Source of the DNA: Oscillospiraceae bacterium
Lineage (GTDB): Bacteria > Bacillota_A > Clostridia > Oscillospirales > CAG-272
Assembly: GCA_015064665.1 (NCBI GenBank)
Contig: SVRU01000007.1
Location: forward strand, 1-50,095
DNA: 50,095 bases
Direction of reading: 5' to 3'
The notes beneath the pieces are model-generated. The model worked only from the letters and a program-made list of their open reading frames with translations. It searched no databases and had not been told where the DNA came from. Below, piece by piece: positions 8,362-15,462 of this stretch (position 1 is the first letter of the stretch; each line of letters starts with the position of its first letter). The translations under genes were made by a program, and so were the position numbers.

Positions 8362-8427
8362 TTATTTTTTCTCAAAAATTCTTATCTCAATAAAAAAAGA
8401 CATCACAAATTCACAACCGATAAAAAA
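8362..8427 (-). other. -1 frame C-terminal extension with U UUU UUA slippery site
   Basis: In the small minus-strand gene the codons GCT TTT TTA (8429-8421) form a T TTT TTA heptamer in the reading frame. The zero frame stops 15 nt later at 8403-8405. Re-read one base back, the message continues as ATC GGT TGT... giving IGCEFVMSFFIEIRIFEKK and a TAA at 8362-8364. To my recollection, related small proteins end in a KAFFKGCEFAVSFLLE-like tail, so this frame holds the family C-terminus. Either ribosomes shift here, or one T was lost from a six-base run (mutation or sequencing error). Confidence 0.6.
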
Positions 8428-8633
8428 GCTTTTTTACCAAAAGAACCTTGAATTTCATATTGTGCCTCAACGTATCTTTCAACGGCTTGTCGTTGCTCAT
8501 TTGTCAGCAATTCATTTGCCAGCTTATGCATTTCAACCACTTTTTTCGCAAGCACTCGTTCTTCATTAGTATTAACCGCCGCGCATTCTTCAGCAAAATA
8601 TTCGTTCCATAGTTTTTCAAGCGTTAACCTCAT
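8403..8633 (-). CDS. small DUF6809-like protein, zero frame (C-terminus out of frame)
   Basis: The zero frame encodes 76 residues, mostly helical and acidic: LEKLWNEYFAEECAAV, ERVLAKKVVEMHKLANELL, NEQRQAVERYVEAQYEIQ. It resembles small Clostridia proteins of the DUF6809 type that sit beside short HTH genes; function unknown. The start is the ATG at 8631-8633, with GGAGGAG 6 nt upstream; an ATG 15 nt earlier would put that site inside the gene. The last ten zero-frame residues (KKAFLSVVNL) look unlike the family end, while the -1 frame carries it (see 8362-8427); the shifted product would be 90 residues. The gene diverges from the repressor gene at 8790, with three operator-like palindromes between them. 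Confidence 0.6.
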   Translation of the reverse strand: MRLTLEKLWNEYFAEECAAVNTNEERVLAKKVVEMHKLANELLTNEQRQAVERYVEAQYEIQGSFGKKAFLSVVNL

Positions 8634-8652
8634 TATATTCTCCTCCATTTAT

Positions 8653-8725
8653 ACAACATCCATGTTGTTTGCATAATTATTTTACACCATTTATGTTGTA
8701 AAGTTAAGCACAACATATGTGATGT
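8653..8725. promoter_or_regulatory. triple operator array between small gene and HTH gene
   Basis: Three 16-nt sites share the form ACAACAT-NN-ATGTTGT. The one at 8653-8668 is perfect, 8684-8699 has one mismatch and 8710-8725 has two, in its right arm. Centres are 31 and 26 bp apart. The third site lies over the -35/spacer region of the HTH promoter (-10 TATAAT at 8730-8735 with extended TGC); the first lies just upstream of the small gene's ribosome-binding site. The layout suggests autoregulation by the HTH protein. Confidence 0.75.
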
Positions 8726-8729
8726 ATGC

Positions 8730-8735
8730 TATAAT
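8730..8735 (+). promoter_or_regulatory. -10 element of HTH gene promoter
   Basis: Perfect TATAAT with extended TGC in front. There is no good -35 at 17 nt, where operator 3 sits instead. It is 55 nt upstream of the start at 8790. Confidence 0.6.
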
Positions 8736-8789
8736 CTACTTGTTGCACAAAAAAGAGCGGCTTTCGCGACTCAAATTGGAGGATGTACT

Positions 8790-9008
8790 ATGCAATTTTA
8801 CCAAAGGCTACGAGATGTCAGAGAGGATGCCGACAAGACGCAAGCAGAAATAGCATCCTTGTTGGGCACACGTCAACAACAGTATGCTCGCTGGGAAAGC
8901 GGCGCGTGGCAAATGCCAATAGAACACTACAAAACGCTTGCAAGATTCTATAATATATCCCTCGACTATCTTGCCGGACTTGCGGACACGCCAAGGAAAC
9001 TTAGATAA
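8790..9008 (+). CDS. Cro/C1-type helix-turn-helix regulator
   Basis: A 72-residue single-domain DNA-binding protein. The XRE helix-turn-helix runs through residues ~5-60: FYQRLRDVREDADKTQAEIASLLGTRQQQYARWESGAWQMP, then IEHYKTLARFYNISLDYLAGL, the classic ending of this fold. GGAGGAT precedes the ATG. There is no sensor or oligomerisation domain, so it probably acts as a constitutive dimeric repressor or with a partner. Three matching palindromes upstream and the divergent small gene suggest a self-contained regulatory pair, like small antitoxin or immunity-type modules. That comparison is inference only; no toxin fold was recognised in the partner. Confidence 0.9.
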   Translation: MQFYQRLRDVREDADKTQAEIASLLGTRQQQYARWESGAWQMPIEHYKTLARFYNISLDYLAGLADTPRKLR

Positions 9009-9044
9009 AATTTTTTATGCAAGAGTGAATAGATTGATTTTTAT

Positions 9045-9084
9045 AAGGGTAGCTTAGTTTTTCAGCTTAAGCTACCCTTCTTTT
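9045..9084. terminator. bidirectional terminator between HTH and Gfo genes
   Basis: AAGGGTAGCTTA at 9045-9056 pairs perfectly with TAAGCTACCCTT at 9068-9079 (12 bp, 11-nt loop), followed by CTTTT. The minus-strand dehydrogenase gene ends 9 nt away, so both convergent units can use it. Confidence 0.85.
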
Positions 9085-9088
9085 GCGG

Positions 9089-10363
9089 TTATTTATATTC
9101 TTCTTTAAGATTAATTACAAGGTCGGTTTTGCGTGATTTTTCTGCCGCGTAAACACAAAGATGACCGTTTACGGAATCGTGTATGTCGGTTATCGAAACG
9201 TCGCTTCTGTCGCCGTTAAGATAATTGCACATTGCTCCCATCATTCCGGTATCACCTCCGAGATGCTCGTCGGCTGCATCAACGGATACGTCGTACTCTT
9301 TGTCCTCATAACGTTTATTTTTGAAATCGTATCTCCTTACAGTATACCTATTCTCGCCGTGCGTACCGAATATTTCTCCGTCCTCACCTACGATGCGTAT
9401 AAATCTGTTTCCTTTTGAGGTTGCGCCTATAAGGTCAAACGTGCCGACCGAGCCGTTTTCAAATTTTAAAATTACGTTCTGACGGTCAACGAGATCCTTC
9501 GCTTCGTAGACGCATCTTCCGTAGGAGCTCTTTTTAAGCTGTTCGTTAATATCCTCTTGGGTTATTTTATCGACGGGCTTGTCAACGTCGTGAATTATAC
9601 GCTTCCACGTGCCGCTTTTGCCGTTAAATATATTGGTTACGGAATATTTGCAGGTATTCTCGTGCGGACAGGTATGACAGGTTTCGGTCGCGCCCTCGGG
9701 AGCATTTTCGGGAATAAATATTTTGCGGTCGGCAAAGCTTGCAACCTTTTCGGGAGCACTTGCGTTATTAAGCCAACACATCATATCGAGGTCGTGACAT
9801 GATTTTGCAAGAAGAAAGGGAGAGCCGCACTCTTCTTCACTTCTCCACTTTCCCACAACGTACGACTCGACGTAATGCGAGACGCCGACGTGCTCCGTCA
9901 TATTTACAGACGTTATTTTGCCGATATCCCCTGCAATAATTCTCTCTTTTATCCCCTTATAAAATGGCGTGTAACGCAAAACGTGGCAAACAAAAAGATT
10001 TCTGCCCGAGTTTATTGCCGTATCACGAATATTAAGAAGCTCTTTTACGTTAGCGGTAATTGGCTTTTCCATCAAAACGTCATACCCCGCGAGAAGAAGA
10101 GGCTTTGATATTTCGCAATGAATATTATCTATCGTTGCGTTGATAACGAGATCGCATTCGGGACGTTTTGCCACAAATTCCTCAACGCTTGCAAACTGCA
10201 TTTCCTTCGGTATTTCGTGCGTCTTAGCAAATTCTGTGCGATGAAGCTCGTTTGGATCAACAACAGCAACGACCTTCATTCGCTCCGGAAATTTAATTGC
10301 AAAATTCGAATAAATTATTCCTCTGTTACCCGCTCCGACGCAGGCTACCTTTAGTGTTTTCAT
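9089..10363 (-). CDS. Gfo/Idh/MocA-family NAD(P)-dependent oxidoreductase (copy 1)
   Basis: A 424-residue soluble protein with an N-terminal Rossmann fold (KVACVGAGNRGIIYSNFA, VVDPNELHR), the EKPITANV motif carrying the catalytic lysine, and KSCHDLDMMCWL with the conserved H-D pair of the sugar-binding domain. A CHTC-x5-C cluster lies near residue 230, seen in a subset of this family. Such enzymes oxidise or epimerise sugar or cyclitol hydroxyls; the substrate is unknown. It is clearly paralogous to the gene at 12160-13419, with very similar motifs over the full length. It is last in the minus-strand run. Its ribosome-binding site GGGGA lies inside a hairpin arm (10372-10406), which may control it. 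Confidence 0.9.
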   Translation of the reverse strand: MKTLKVACVGAGNRGIIYSNFAIKFPERMKVVAVVDPNELHRTEFAKTHEIPKEMQFASVEEFVAKRPECDLVINATIDNIHCEISKPLLLAGYDVLMEKPITANVKELLNIRDTAINSGRNLFVCHVLRYTPFYKGIKERIIAGDIGKITSVNMTEHVGVSHYVESYVVGKWRSEEECGSPFLLAKSCHDLDMMCWLNNASAPEKVASFADRKIFIPENAPEGATETCHTCPHENTCKYSVTNIFNGKSGTWKRIIHDVDKPVDKITQEDINEQLKKSSYGRCVYEAKDLVDRQNVILKFENGSVGTFDLIGATSKGNRFIRIVGEDGEIFGTHGENRYTVRRYDFKNKRYEDKEYDVSVDAADEHLGGDTGMMGAMCNYLNGDRSDVSITDIHDSVNGHLCVYAAEKSRKTDLVINLKEEYK

Positions 10364-10410
10364 AAAAAATCCCCACTGTGTTTTTTCTTTATTATAACAC
10401 AGTGGGATTA
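10364..10410 (-). promoter_or_regulatory. hairpin with embedded -10 at the start of Gfo copy 1
   Basis: CCCACTGTGTT (10372-10382) pairs perfectly with AACACAGTGGG (10396-10406): 11 bp, 13-nt loop. Read on the minus strand, the hairpin is followed by GATTTTTT running into the ATG, like an intrinsic terminator, and its 3' arm holds the GGGG ribosome-binding site. The loop contains TATAAT (10391-10396, minus) with an extended TGT. A transcript starting there would lack the 5' arm and escape the hairpin. Confidence 0.6.
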
Positions 10411-10441
10411 TTTTTTCATTTCAACTTTTAAGACCGGTGTT

Positions 10442-11257
10442 TCATTTTTTAATTTGTTTGTTTTTTCGCATTATATATCCAAAAACCTCGTAAAACGGCT
10501 CGCCTCTCAAAGCTGCATTCTTGACAGCTTGAGATAAAGACGTCGTGACTTCAAAATGCGAAAGAGTTTCTCTTGTTGCATCATATCTGAATACGTACTT
10601 TAATATCGCATCGCTTTTTTCGCGCTCAAGCTCAGCAAATCTGTTAGCAAACTTCCATATGTCAGAGCCCTCTTTTATTATGGCTCTGTTCTCCTTATCC
10701 AATAGCCAGCTATGACAGGTATAAAAGCGATATTTATGCTCGGGAAAATATTTTTCGAAAAACTTATCTGCCAGTACAAAAGACTTGTCGCACTCATAAT
10801 CCAAAAGGCTCTCTCCTTCTGCTATATGTACCTCTATCATCGCCTCTCCTGACGCAACGCCCATCCGGTTGTATGCTTTTTTAAAGCTACCAAGGCAGAA
10901 TTGCAATCTCCCCAGACGAAAAAGTCTGAAGGACAGATGATTTATAAGCCACCTTGAGCAGAGCAAGCCGACAATACCGGTAATCGAAAAACAAACCTTA
11001 GTCCATATTACTATATCGGAAAGCGTCGAATAAAGGATATCTTCAGGTATGTTATTCTCTGCATACTTCTGAGAAAGCTTTTCGCAATAGTACAGATGGA
11101 AGAGTAAATTTTTGCTCAAATCTTGCGAATCGGGAACATACTCTTCTATTTCAACAGGCTCAACCGCTTCCAATTCAGACAGTGAAGCAAGAAACTGATT
11201 GTCGTATTTTTTTGGAAAATTCAATTTCCAATACCATTTTTCAATTATATCCTTCAA
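10442..11257 (-). CDS. GNAT-like acyltransferase-domain protein
   Basis: A 271-residue soluble protein. Its central part (RLFRLGRLQFCLGSF, then MIEVHIAEGESLLDYECDKSFVLADKFFEKYFPEHKYRFYTCHSWLLD) matches the pattern of a family annotated as acyltransferase-domain or DUF5596 proteins, in which an N-terminal helical region is followed by a GNAT-like domain. I recall this from motif resemblance, so the acyl donor, acceptor and even activity are open. It starts with an ATGA overlap on the amidohydrolase stop (11254-11257), implying translational coupling. A 78-nt gap with a hairpin separates it from the next gene. It might modify a sugar processed by the flanking enzymes, which is inference from position only. 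Confidence 0.6.
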   Translation of the reverse strand: MKDIIEKWYWKLNFPKKYDNQFLASLSELEAVEPVEIEEYVPDSQDLSKNLLFHLYYCEKLSQKYAENNIPEDILYSTLSDIVIWTKVCFSITGIVGLLCSRWLINHLSFRLFRLGRLQFCLGSFKKAYNRMGVASGEAMIEVHIAEGESLLDYECDKSFVLADKFFEKYFPEHKYRFYTCHSWLLDKENRAIIKEGSDIWKFANRFAELEREKSDAILKYVFRYDATRETLSHFEVTTSLSQAVKNAALRGEPFYEVFGYIMRKNKQIKK

Positions 11258-12150
11258 CGGTATTCCCTTTCATACACTAATGACCAAAGTATTTCTTTGT
11301 CAGGTATCGGACTCAAGTGAGTAAAGCTTTTCTCTTCGACTCCCATAAAACGCATAAAGTTTCCGCGGTAGATTTTTTCACGTATTTTTTCGTCAACTCC
11401 AAGCTTGTCGTAAATACTGTTGTCAATATTCTGCCACTTACTACACCAATCAGTGTTATACGTATCAGCGCGATTATCCGTTCCAAATATTATGTTATTC
11501 GGAACGTCGTATCCAACGAAGAAAAGCTTTTTAAAAAGCTCCTCACGGTAAATCGGTGGAGTTCCCGGAGTAATATCAAAGAACATCTCCGCGCTTCTTC
11601 CTGTCGTTATTCCGTTAAGGAATTTACCGTAGAGTGCTATACATTCGTCAATCCACGGCCAGGAACAATGTCCCATTGAAAATCTCAGTCCGTCAATCAA
11701 TATCAGACTTTCAAAGTTTACCGGTCGATTGTATTTCGATGACTCACCGCCATTCCAAAGAATGCCCGAATGAAATATCACTGGGCGTTCGGTTTCGGCA
11801 ATTACCTCAAGCATTTTCATGCAGTTTTTTTCGTACGGGTAGAAATCCGTGCATATAACCTTAAATGCCCGAACCCCCTCACGGCACGCCGTGCGAATCT
11901 TTTCTTTTATATGCTTTTCATCAGGGTGAATCCAGAGAACAGGAAAAAGCCTGTCTTCAAACCCGGTGGTCCAGCTATGAAGCTCATTTATACGCTCCGA
12001 AAACCCTATTCCTTTAGTTTTGTCGGCTTCGATCGGGCGAGTAGAAAAAATATTCCCGCCGTATACACCAACACTCTCCATCTTTGATATAAGATCAAAA
12101 GGCGTTGGCTTTGTATTCTGTGCGTGTAGATGAAAATCAAAAATTTTCAT
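11254..12150 (-). CDS. amidohydrolase-related TIM-barrel hydrolase
   Basis: A 298-residue protein of the amidohydrolase-2 (ACMSD-like) type. Metal-ligand motifs run in the usual order: DFHLHA at residues 5-10, FKVICTDFYP, VIFHSG near residue 145, GHCSWPW near residue 180, and FGTDNRADT near residue 225. These enzymes are cytoplasmic metal-dependent hydrolases, decarboxylases or lactonases; a lactonase role after a sugar dehydrogenase would be chemically sensible but is only inferred. GAGGATGA precedes the ATG. It follows the Gfo copy 2 stop by 9 nt and overlaps the next gene by 4 nt, so the three form one operon. Confidence 0.8.
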   Translation of the reverse strand: MKIFDFHLHAQNTKPTPFDLISKMESVGVYGGNIFSTRPIEADKTKGIGFSERINELHSWTTGFEDRLFPVLWIHPDEKHIKEKIRTACREGVRAFKVICTDFYPYEKNCMKMLEVIAETERPVIFHSGILWNGGESSKYNRPVNFESLILIDGLRFSMGHCSWPWIDECIALYGKFLNGITTGRSAEMFFDITPGTPPIYREELFKKLFFVGYDVPNNIIFGTDNRADTYNTDWCSKWQNIDNSIYDKLGVDEKIREKIYRGNFMRFMGVEEKSFTHLSPIPDKEILWSLVYEREYR

Positions 12151-12159
12151 AGTTCATCC

Positions 12160-13419
12160 TCAAATTTTAACAACAGATTCAGTGCGTCTTGCCTTCTCCG
12201 CAGCATATACGCAAAGATGCCCATTCACAGAATCGGCTATTGAAGTCATTGATATGGAAGTTGTATCTCTGTTCAAATAACTACACACGTCATTCATGAT
12301 GCCTACATCACCCCCGCTATGACCACCTATTATCTGAGATGATATATCGTAATTGTAATCAATATATTCTTTGTTTTTAAAATCGTATTTTCTTAAGGTG
12401 TATCTGCCATCACCGCGAGTTCCGATAATTTCCCCATCCTCACCTACGATATGTATATAGCGCTCACCTTTTGCAACAGCACCTATTAGGTCAAACGTTC
12501 CGACCGAGCCATCCTGAAACTCAACAATTATATTCTGTCTGTCTACAAGATCCTTTTGCTCATAAACGCATCTACCATACGAGCTCTTTTTTACCTGTTC
12601 GTTTATATCCTCTTGCGTTACCTCGTTCGACGGCTTTTTTATATCAAGAATTATACGTTTCCAAGCACCGCTTGCGCCGTTAAACAAATTGGTAAGAGAA
12701 TACTTACAGCTTTTCTCATACAGACAGGTATGACAGGTGTCAGTATGCCCTGCAGGCGCATTTTCCGGTATGAACACGCGTCTTGAGCCAAAGCTTGTTA
12801 TTTTCTTCGGAGATGTTGAATTGTTAAGCCAGCACAAAAGATCCATATCGTGACAGGACTTTGCAAGAAGCAGGGATGAGCCGCACTCCGCTTCGCTTCT
12901 CCATTTTCCGACAACGAAGGATTCAATGAAATGAGAAACGCCAACGTATTCAGACATTTTGATAGAAACTATTTTTCCGATATCCCCGGCAAGCAAATGT
13001 TGCTTTATATTTTTATAAAACGGAGTATAGCGAAGAAGATGACAAATAAAGATGCTGACTTTATTCTCGTCAGCCAAGCGGCAAAGCTCCAAAAGCTCAT
13101 CTACATTGGCAGTGATAGGCTTTTCGAGCAATACGTTGTATCCGGCATTTATCAGAGGCTTTGCGGTTTTATAATGAATATTGTCTATGGTGGCGTTTAT
13201 AACAAGATCACACTCTGGATGCTTTGCCACAAAGTCCTCTACGGTTTCAAACTGCATATCAGCAGGTATGCCATGCTTTTTTGCGAGATCAACACGGTGA
13301 AATTCATTAGGGTCAACGACGGCTATCAGTTTCATTTTATCACTGTTAGTAAATGCAAAATTTGAATAAATAATACCTCTGTTGCCGGCACCCACACAAG
13401 CGGCTTTAATAATTTTCAT
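12160..13419 (-). CDS. Gfo/Idh/MocA-family NAD(P)-dependent oxidoreductase (copy 2)
   Basis: This 419-residue paralogue of the protein at 9089-10363 has the same landmarks: AACVGAGNRGIIYSNFA, AVVDPNEFHR, EKPITANV, KSCHDMDLLCWL and a CHTC-x5-C cluster. The C-terminal GDVGIMNDVCSYLN...ADSVNGHLCVYAAEKAR also matches. The start is ATG 13417-13419, with TTGGAGG 8 nt upstream; the open frame also allows a TTG five codons earlier, which is the ribosome-binding site itself. It is first in a run with the amidohydrolase and acyltransferase-like genes. Two dehydrogenases acting in turn on one substrate (oxidation, then re-reduction) are known in this superfamily and would fit such a pair, but this is not shown. 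Confidence 0.9.
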   Translation of the reverse strand: MKIIKAACVGAGNRGIIYSNFAFTNSDKMKLIAVVDPNEFHRVDLAKKHGIPADMQFETVEDFVAKHPECDLVINATIDNIHYKTAKPLINAGYNVLLEKPITANVDELLELCRLADENKVSIFICHLLRYTPFYKNIKQHLLAGDIGKIVSIKMSEYVGVSHFIESFVVGKWRSEAECGSSLLLAKSCHDMDLLCWLNNSTSPKKITSFGSRRVFIPENAPAGHTDTCHTCLYEKSCKYSLTNLFNGASGAWKRIILDIKKPSNEVTQEDINEQVKKSSYGRCVYEQKDLVDRQNIIVEFQDGSVGTFDLIGAVAKGERYIHIVGEDGEIIGTRGDGRYTLRKYDFKNKEYIDYNYDISSQIIGGHSGGDVGIMNDVCSYLNRDTTSISMTSIADSVNGHLCVYAAEKARRTESVVKI

Positions 13420-13456
13420 AATTATTTCCTCCAAGAAAACATATTTTTATGAAATA

Positions 13457-13486
13457 ATTATACCACCAAAGAACACCTGCTCACAA
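13457..13486 (-). promoter_or_regulatory. promoter upstream of Gfo copy 2
   Basis: Minus strand: TTGTGA (13481-13486), 18-nt spacer, TATAAT (13457-13462) with extended TGG. An imperfect inverted repeat CTCACAAT-tcatat-ATTGAGAG covers the -35 and could bind the AraC protein encoded just upstream. Confidence 0.55.
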
Positions 13487-13515
13487 TTCATATATTGAGA
13501 GATTTTTTTCAAAAA

Positions 13516-14286
13516 TTAAGGTTTTTTATCAAATTTGTTTTTTGCTCTGTAAAAGCTATTCATACTGCCGAAGCCGCATTTCATTGCAATATCGGTTGAC
13601 GTACAGCCTTGAAGCTGTATTATTTCGGCGGCGCGAGTATATCTTACGTAGTTCAGATAGTTTGTAAAGCTCATATTTACGAATTTATTAAAAAGCGAAG
13701 AAAAATAGCTTGGCGCATATCCGAATTTTGAGGCAACGCTCGTAAGAGTCAAATCCTTATCCGAATTTTTGTTTATATAATCGAGCACCGATATCATCAG
13801 CTCGTTAGTTCTTGCTCTGCGCTCTACCCTGCCGCACGACGAGTCAATAATGCCTAAAATATACGATACAAGGCTTTCAACAAGAAGTCCGTTCGGAATC
13901 TCGCGTCCGTAAAGAGAATAATATTCCTCAAGGCGAGAAAGAATTGCCTTGAAGCTTTTCTCATCACACAACGGATAGCTTGGCAGCGTCTTTTCCCCAT
14001 CGATAAGCATTCTGCAATGGTTCTTTGAAAAAACAAGCGAATATCTTTCGCAATTTTCAAAAACGAATGAATGGACGTCATAGCTGTCGGCAAATAAAAT
14101 ATCTCCTGCTTTGAGGGTTTTGCTCTCACCGTTAAGAACTGCGTCAACGCTTCCGCGTGTCACGACCAGAAGCTCGTAGGCATCATGGCAATGCGGCGGC
14201 GTAAAATGCGGCTCGGTGCTATCATCGTATCTGCCGAAATAAAACAGATAATATGATTTTTCATCAACGGTTTTCTCATAATACAT
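13516..14286 (-). CDS. AraC-family transcriptional regulator (cupin + HTH)
   Basis: A 256-residue regulator. The N-terminal cupin pocket shows HFTPPHCHDAYELLVVTRG and KAGDILFADSYDVHSF. The C-terminal ~100 residues form the AraC double HTH (LTLTSVASKFGYAPSYFSSLFNKF, then STDIAMKCGFGSMNSFYRAKNKF). The protein stops soon after the second HTH, so it lacks the usual few residues beyond PxxYR. AGGTGA precedes the ATG. It lies between the kinase genes and the dehydrogenase operon on the same strand. The promoter of the latter starts just after its stop, so I infer that it controls the dehydrogenase operon in response to a sugar. Confidence 0.9.
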   Translation of the reverse strand: MYYEKTVDEKSYYLFYFGRYDDSTEPHFTPPHCHDAYELLVVTRGSVDAVLNGESKTLKAGDILFADSYDVHSFVFENCERYSLVFSKNHCRMLIDGEKTLPSYPLCDEKSFKAILSRLEEYYSLYGREIPNGLLVESLVSYILGIIDSSCGRVERRARTNELMISVLDYINKNSDKDLTLTSVASKFGYAPSYFSSLFNKFVNMSFTNYLNYVRYTRAAEIIQLQGCTSTDIAMKCGFGSMNSFYRAKNKFDKKP

Positions 14287-14302
14287 AATTCACCTTTTAA
14301 AT

Positions 14303-14326
14303 TGGGGTCGGCAAAAACCGACCCCA
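14303..14326 (-). terminator. terminator-like hairpin after nahK
   Basis: TGGGGTCGG pairs with CCGACCCCA (9 bp, 6-nt loop CAAAAA). It lies in the 70-nt gap between the kinase stop and the AraC start. The T-tract after it on the minus strand is weak (AATTT), so termination may be partial. Confidence 0.6.
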
Positions 14327-14356
14327 CAAATTATTCTGCTTCTAGATAAATTGATT

Positions 14357-15448
14357 TTACAGATATTTTTTTACAATTTCACGCATCTCATCAAGACGTT
14401 TTTCCATATCCGAAAGAAGCTTAAACTGATTGCGCGCTCTGTCTAGATTGTGCCCCTGGCGACTTGTTCTGAAATAGGTATCTCCCGAAAGATAATCGGT
14501 AAGGAATCTTGTACCGCATTCATATGCCATCATCATAGCGCCTATTGGAAGCAACTCAAGCTCGCTTTGAAGAAGTCCGCCTCTCGTTCCCTCTATAAAC
14601 CCCTTTACGTAGAGCTCATAGAGCGATATATCAAAATTAACCTTTGAAAGATCAACCTCATCCTCAAGAGCTGTCGTAGCGCCAAAACGTATAGAATCTC
14701 CGAAATCGGTAACCGAATATCCGGGCATAATTGTATCGAGATCGACGATGCAAATCGCCTTGCCGGTTGTTTTATCAAAAAGAATATTATTAAGCTTTGT
14801 ATCATTATGAGTTACTCTTAAGGGAAGTCTTCCCTCTTTATGCGCGTTCTCAAGGGTAGAAGCGAACTCACGTCTTGAAAGAACGAACTCAATTTCATCC
14901 TTTACGTCCTTTGCTCTTCCGCACACGTCGGCGCGAAGTGCTTCTTCAAACAGACGTATTCTGTCGGGAGTGTTATGGAAATTAACGATTGTTTCATAAA
15001 GCGTATCTGCGGGATAATCCCTAAGAAGATATTGGAAATTACCGAAAGCAACCGCGCTGTCGTAAAACTGCTCCGGATTTTCTACCTTATCAAAACTGAT
15101 GCTGTTTTCAACAAAACGAAGCATACGCCAATATTCACCTTCGGGCGAAAGATAATAATTTTTATCATTCTTTGTTTTTATAACATTCAAGGTTTCACGA
15201 GAAGTATCACCGCCAGCTGAAGCAATTATTTTTTTCAGATATTCGGTAACTCCAACGTAATTTTCCATCAGCTTATCAACGTCTTTAAATACGTTGTTGT
15301 TAATTTTCTGGAGAATGTATTCACTCTTACCGCACGGAGACTCACAAACTACAAGCCGTGTTTCATTGATATGACCGGAGCCGTAAGGCTCTGCTTTGGC
15401 TATTTTTCCGTCAATGCTGAAATTAGATACAATTTTCTCAATTACCAT
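14357..15448 (-). CDS. nahK: N-acetylhexosamine 1-kinase-like phosphotransferase
   Basis: This 363-residue soluble enzyme of the aminoglycoside-phosphotransferase fold closely follows what I recall of bifidobacterial NahK: EPYGSGHINETRLV near residue 20, VTHNDTKLNNILFDKTTGKA as the catalytic loop, IVDLDTIMPGYSVTDFGDSIRFGATTALEDEVDLSKV as the metal-binding region, and YECGTRFLTDYLSGDTYF near the C-terminus. NahK phosphorylates the anomeric OH of GlcNAc or GalNAc with ATP, in salvage of host glycans such as lacto-N-biose or N-glycan sugars. The length matches (about 360). TTGAGGT precedes the ATG, 14 nt after the ROK kinase stop. Family assignment is strong; the preferred sugar is not readable. 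Confidence 0.8.
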   Translation of the reverse strand: MVIEKIVSNFSIDGKIAKAEPYGSGHINETRLVVCESPCGKSEYILQKINNNVFKDVDKLMENYVGVTEYLKKIIASAGGDTSRETLNVIKTKNDKNYYLSPEGEYWRMLRFVENSISFDKVENPEQFYDSAVAFGNFQYLLRDYPADTLYETIVNFHNTPDRIRLFEEALRADVCGRAKDVKDEIEFVLSRREFASTLENAHKEGRLPLRVTHNDTKLNNILFDKTTGKAICIVDLDTIMPGYSVTDFGDSIRFGATTALEDEVDLSKVNFDISLYELYVKGFIEGTRGGLLQSELELLPIGAMMMAYECGTRFLTDYLSGDTYFRTSRQGHNLDRARNQFKLLSDMEKRLDEMREIVKKYL

Positions 15449-15462
15449 TTTTTACCTCAAAG

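Noticed and set aside
8403..9008. Classic toxin-antitoxin pair
   Set aside because: The HTH protein and autoregulatory sites would fit, but the partner shows no known toxin fold and the genes are divergent rather than in one operon; left as an open module.
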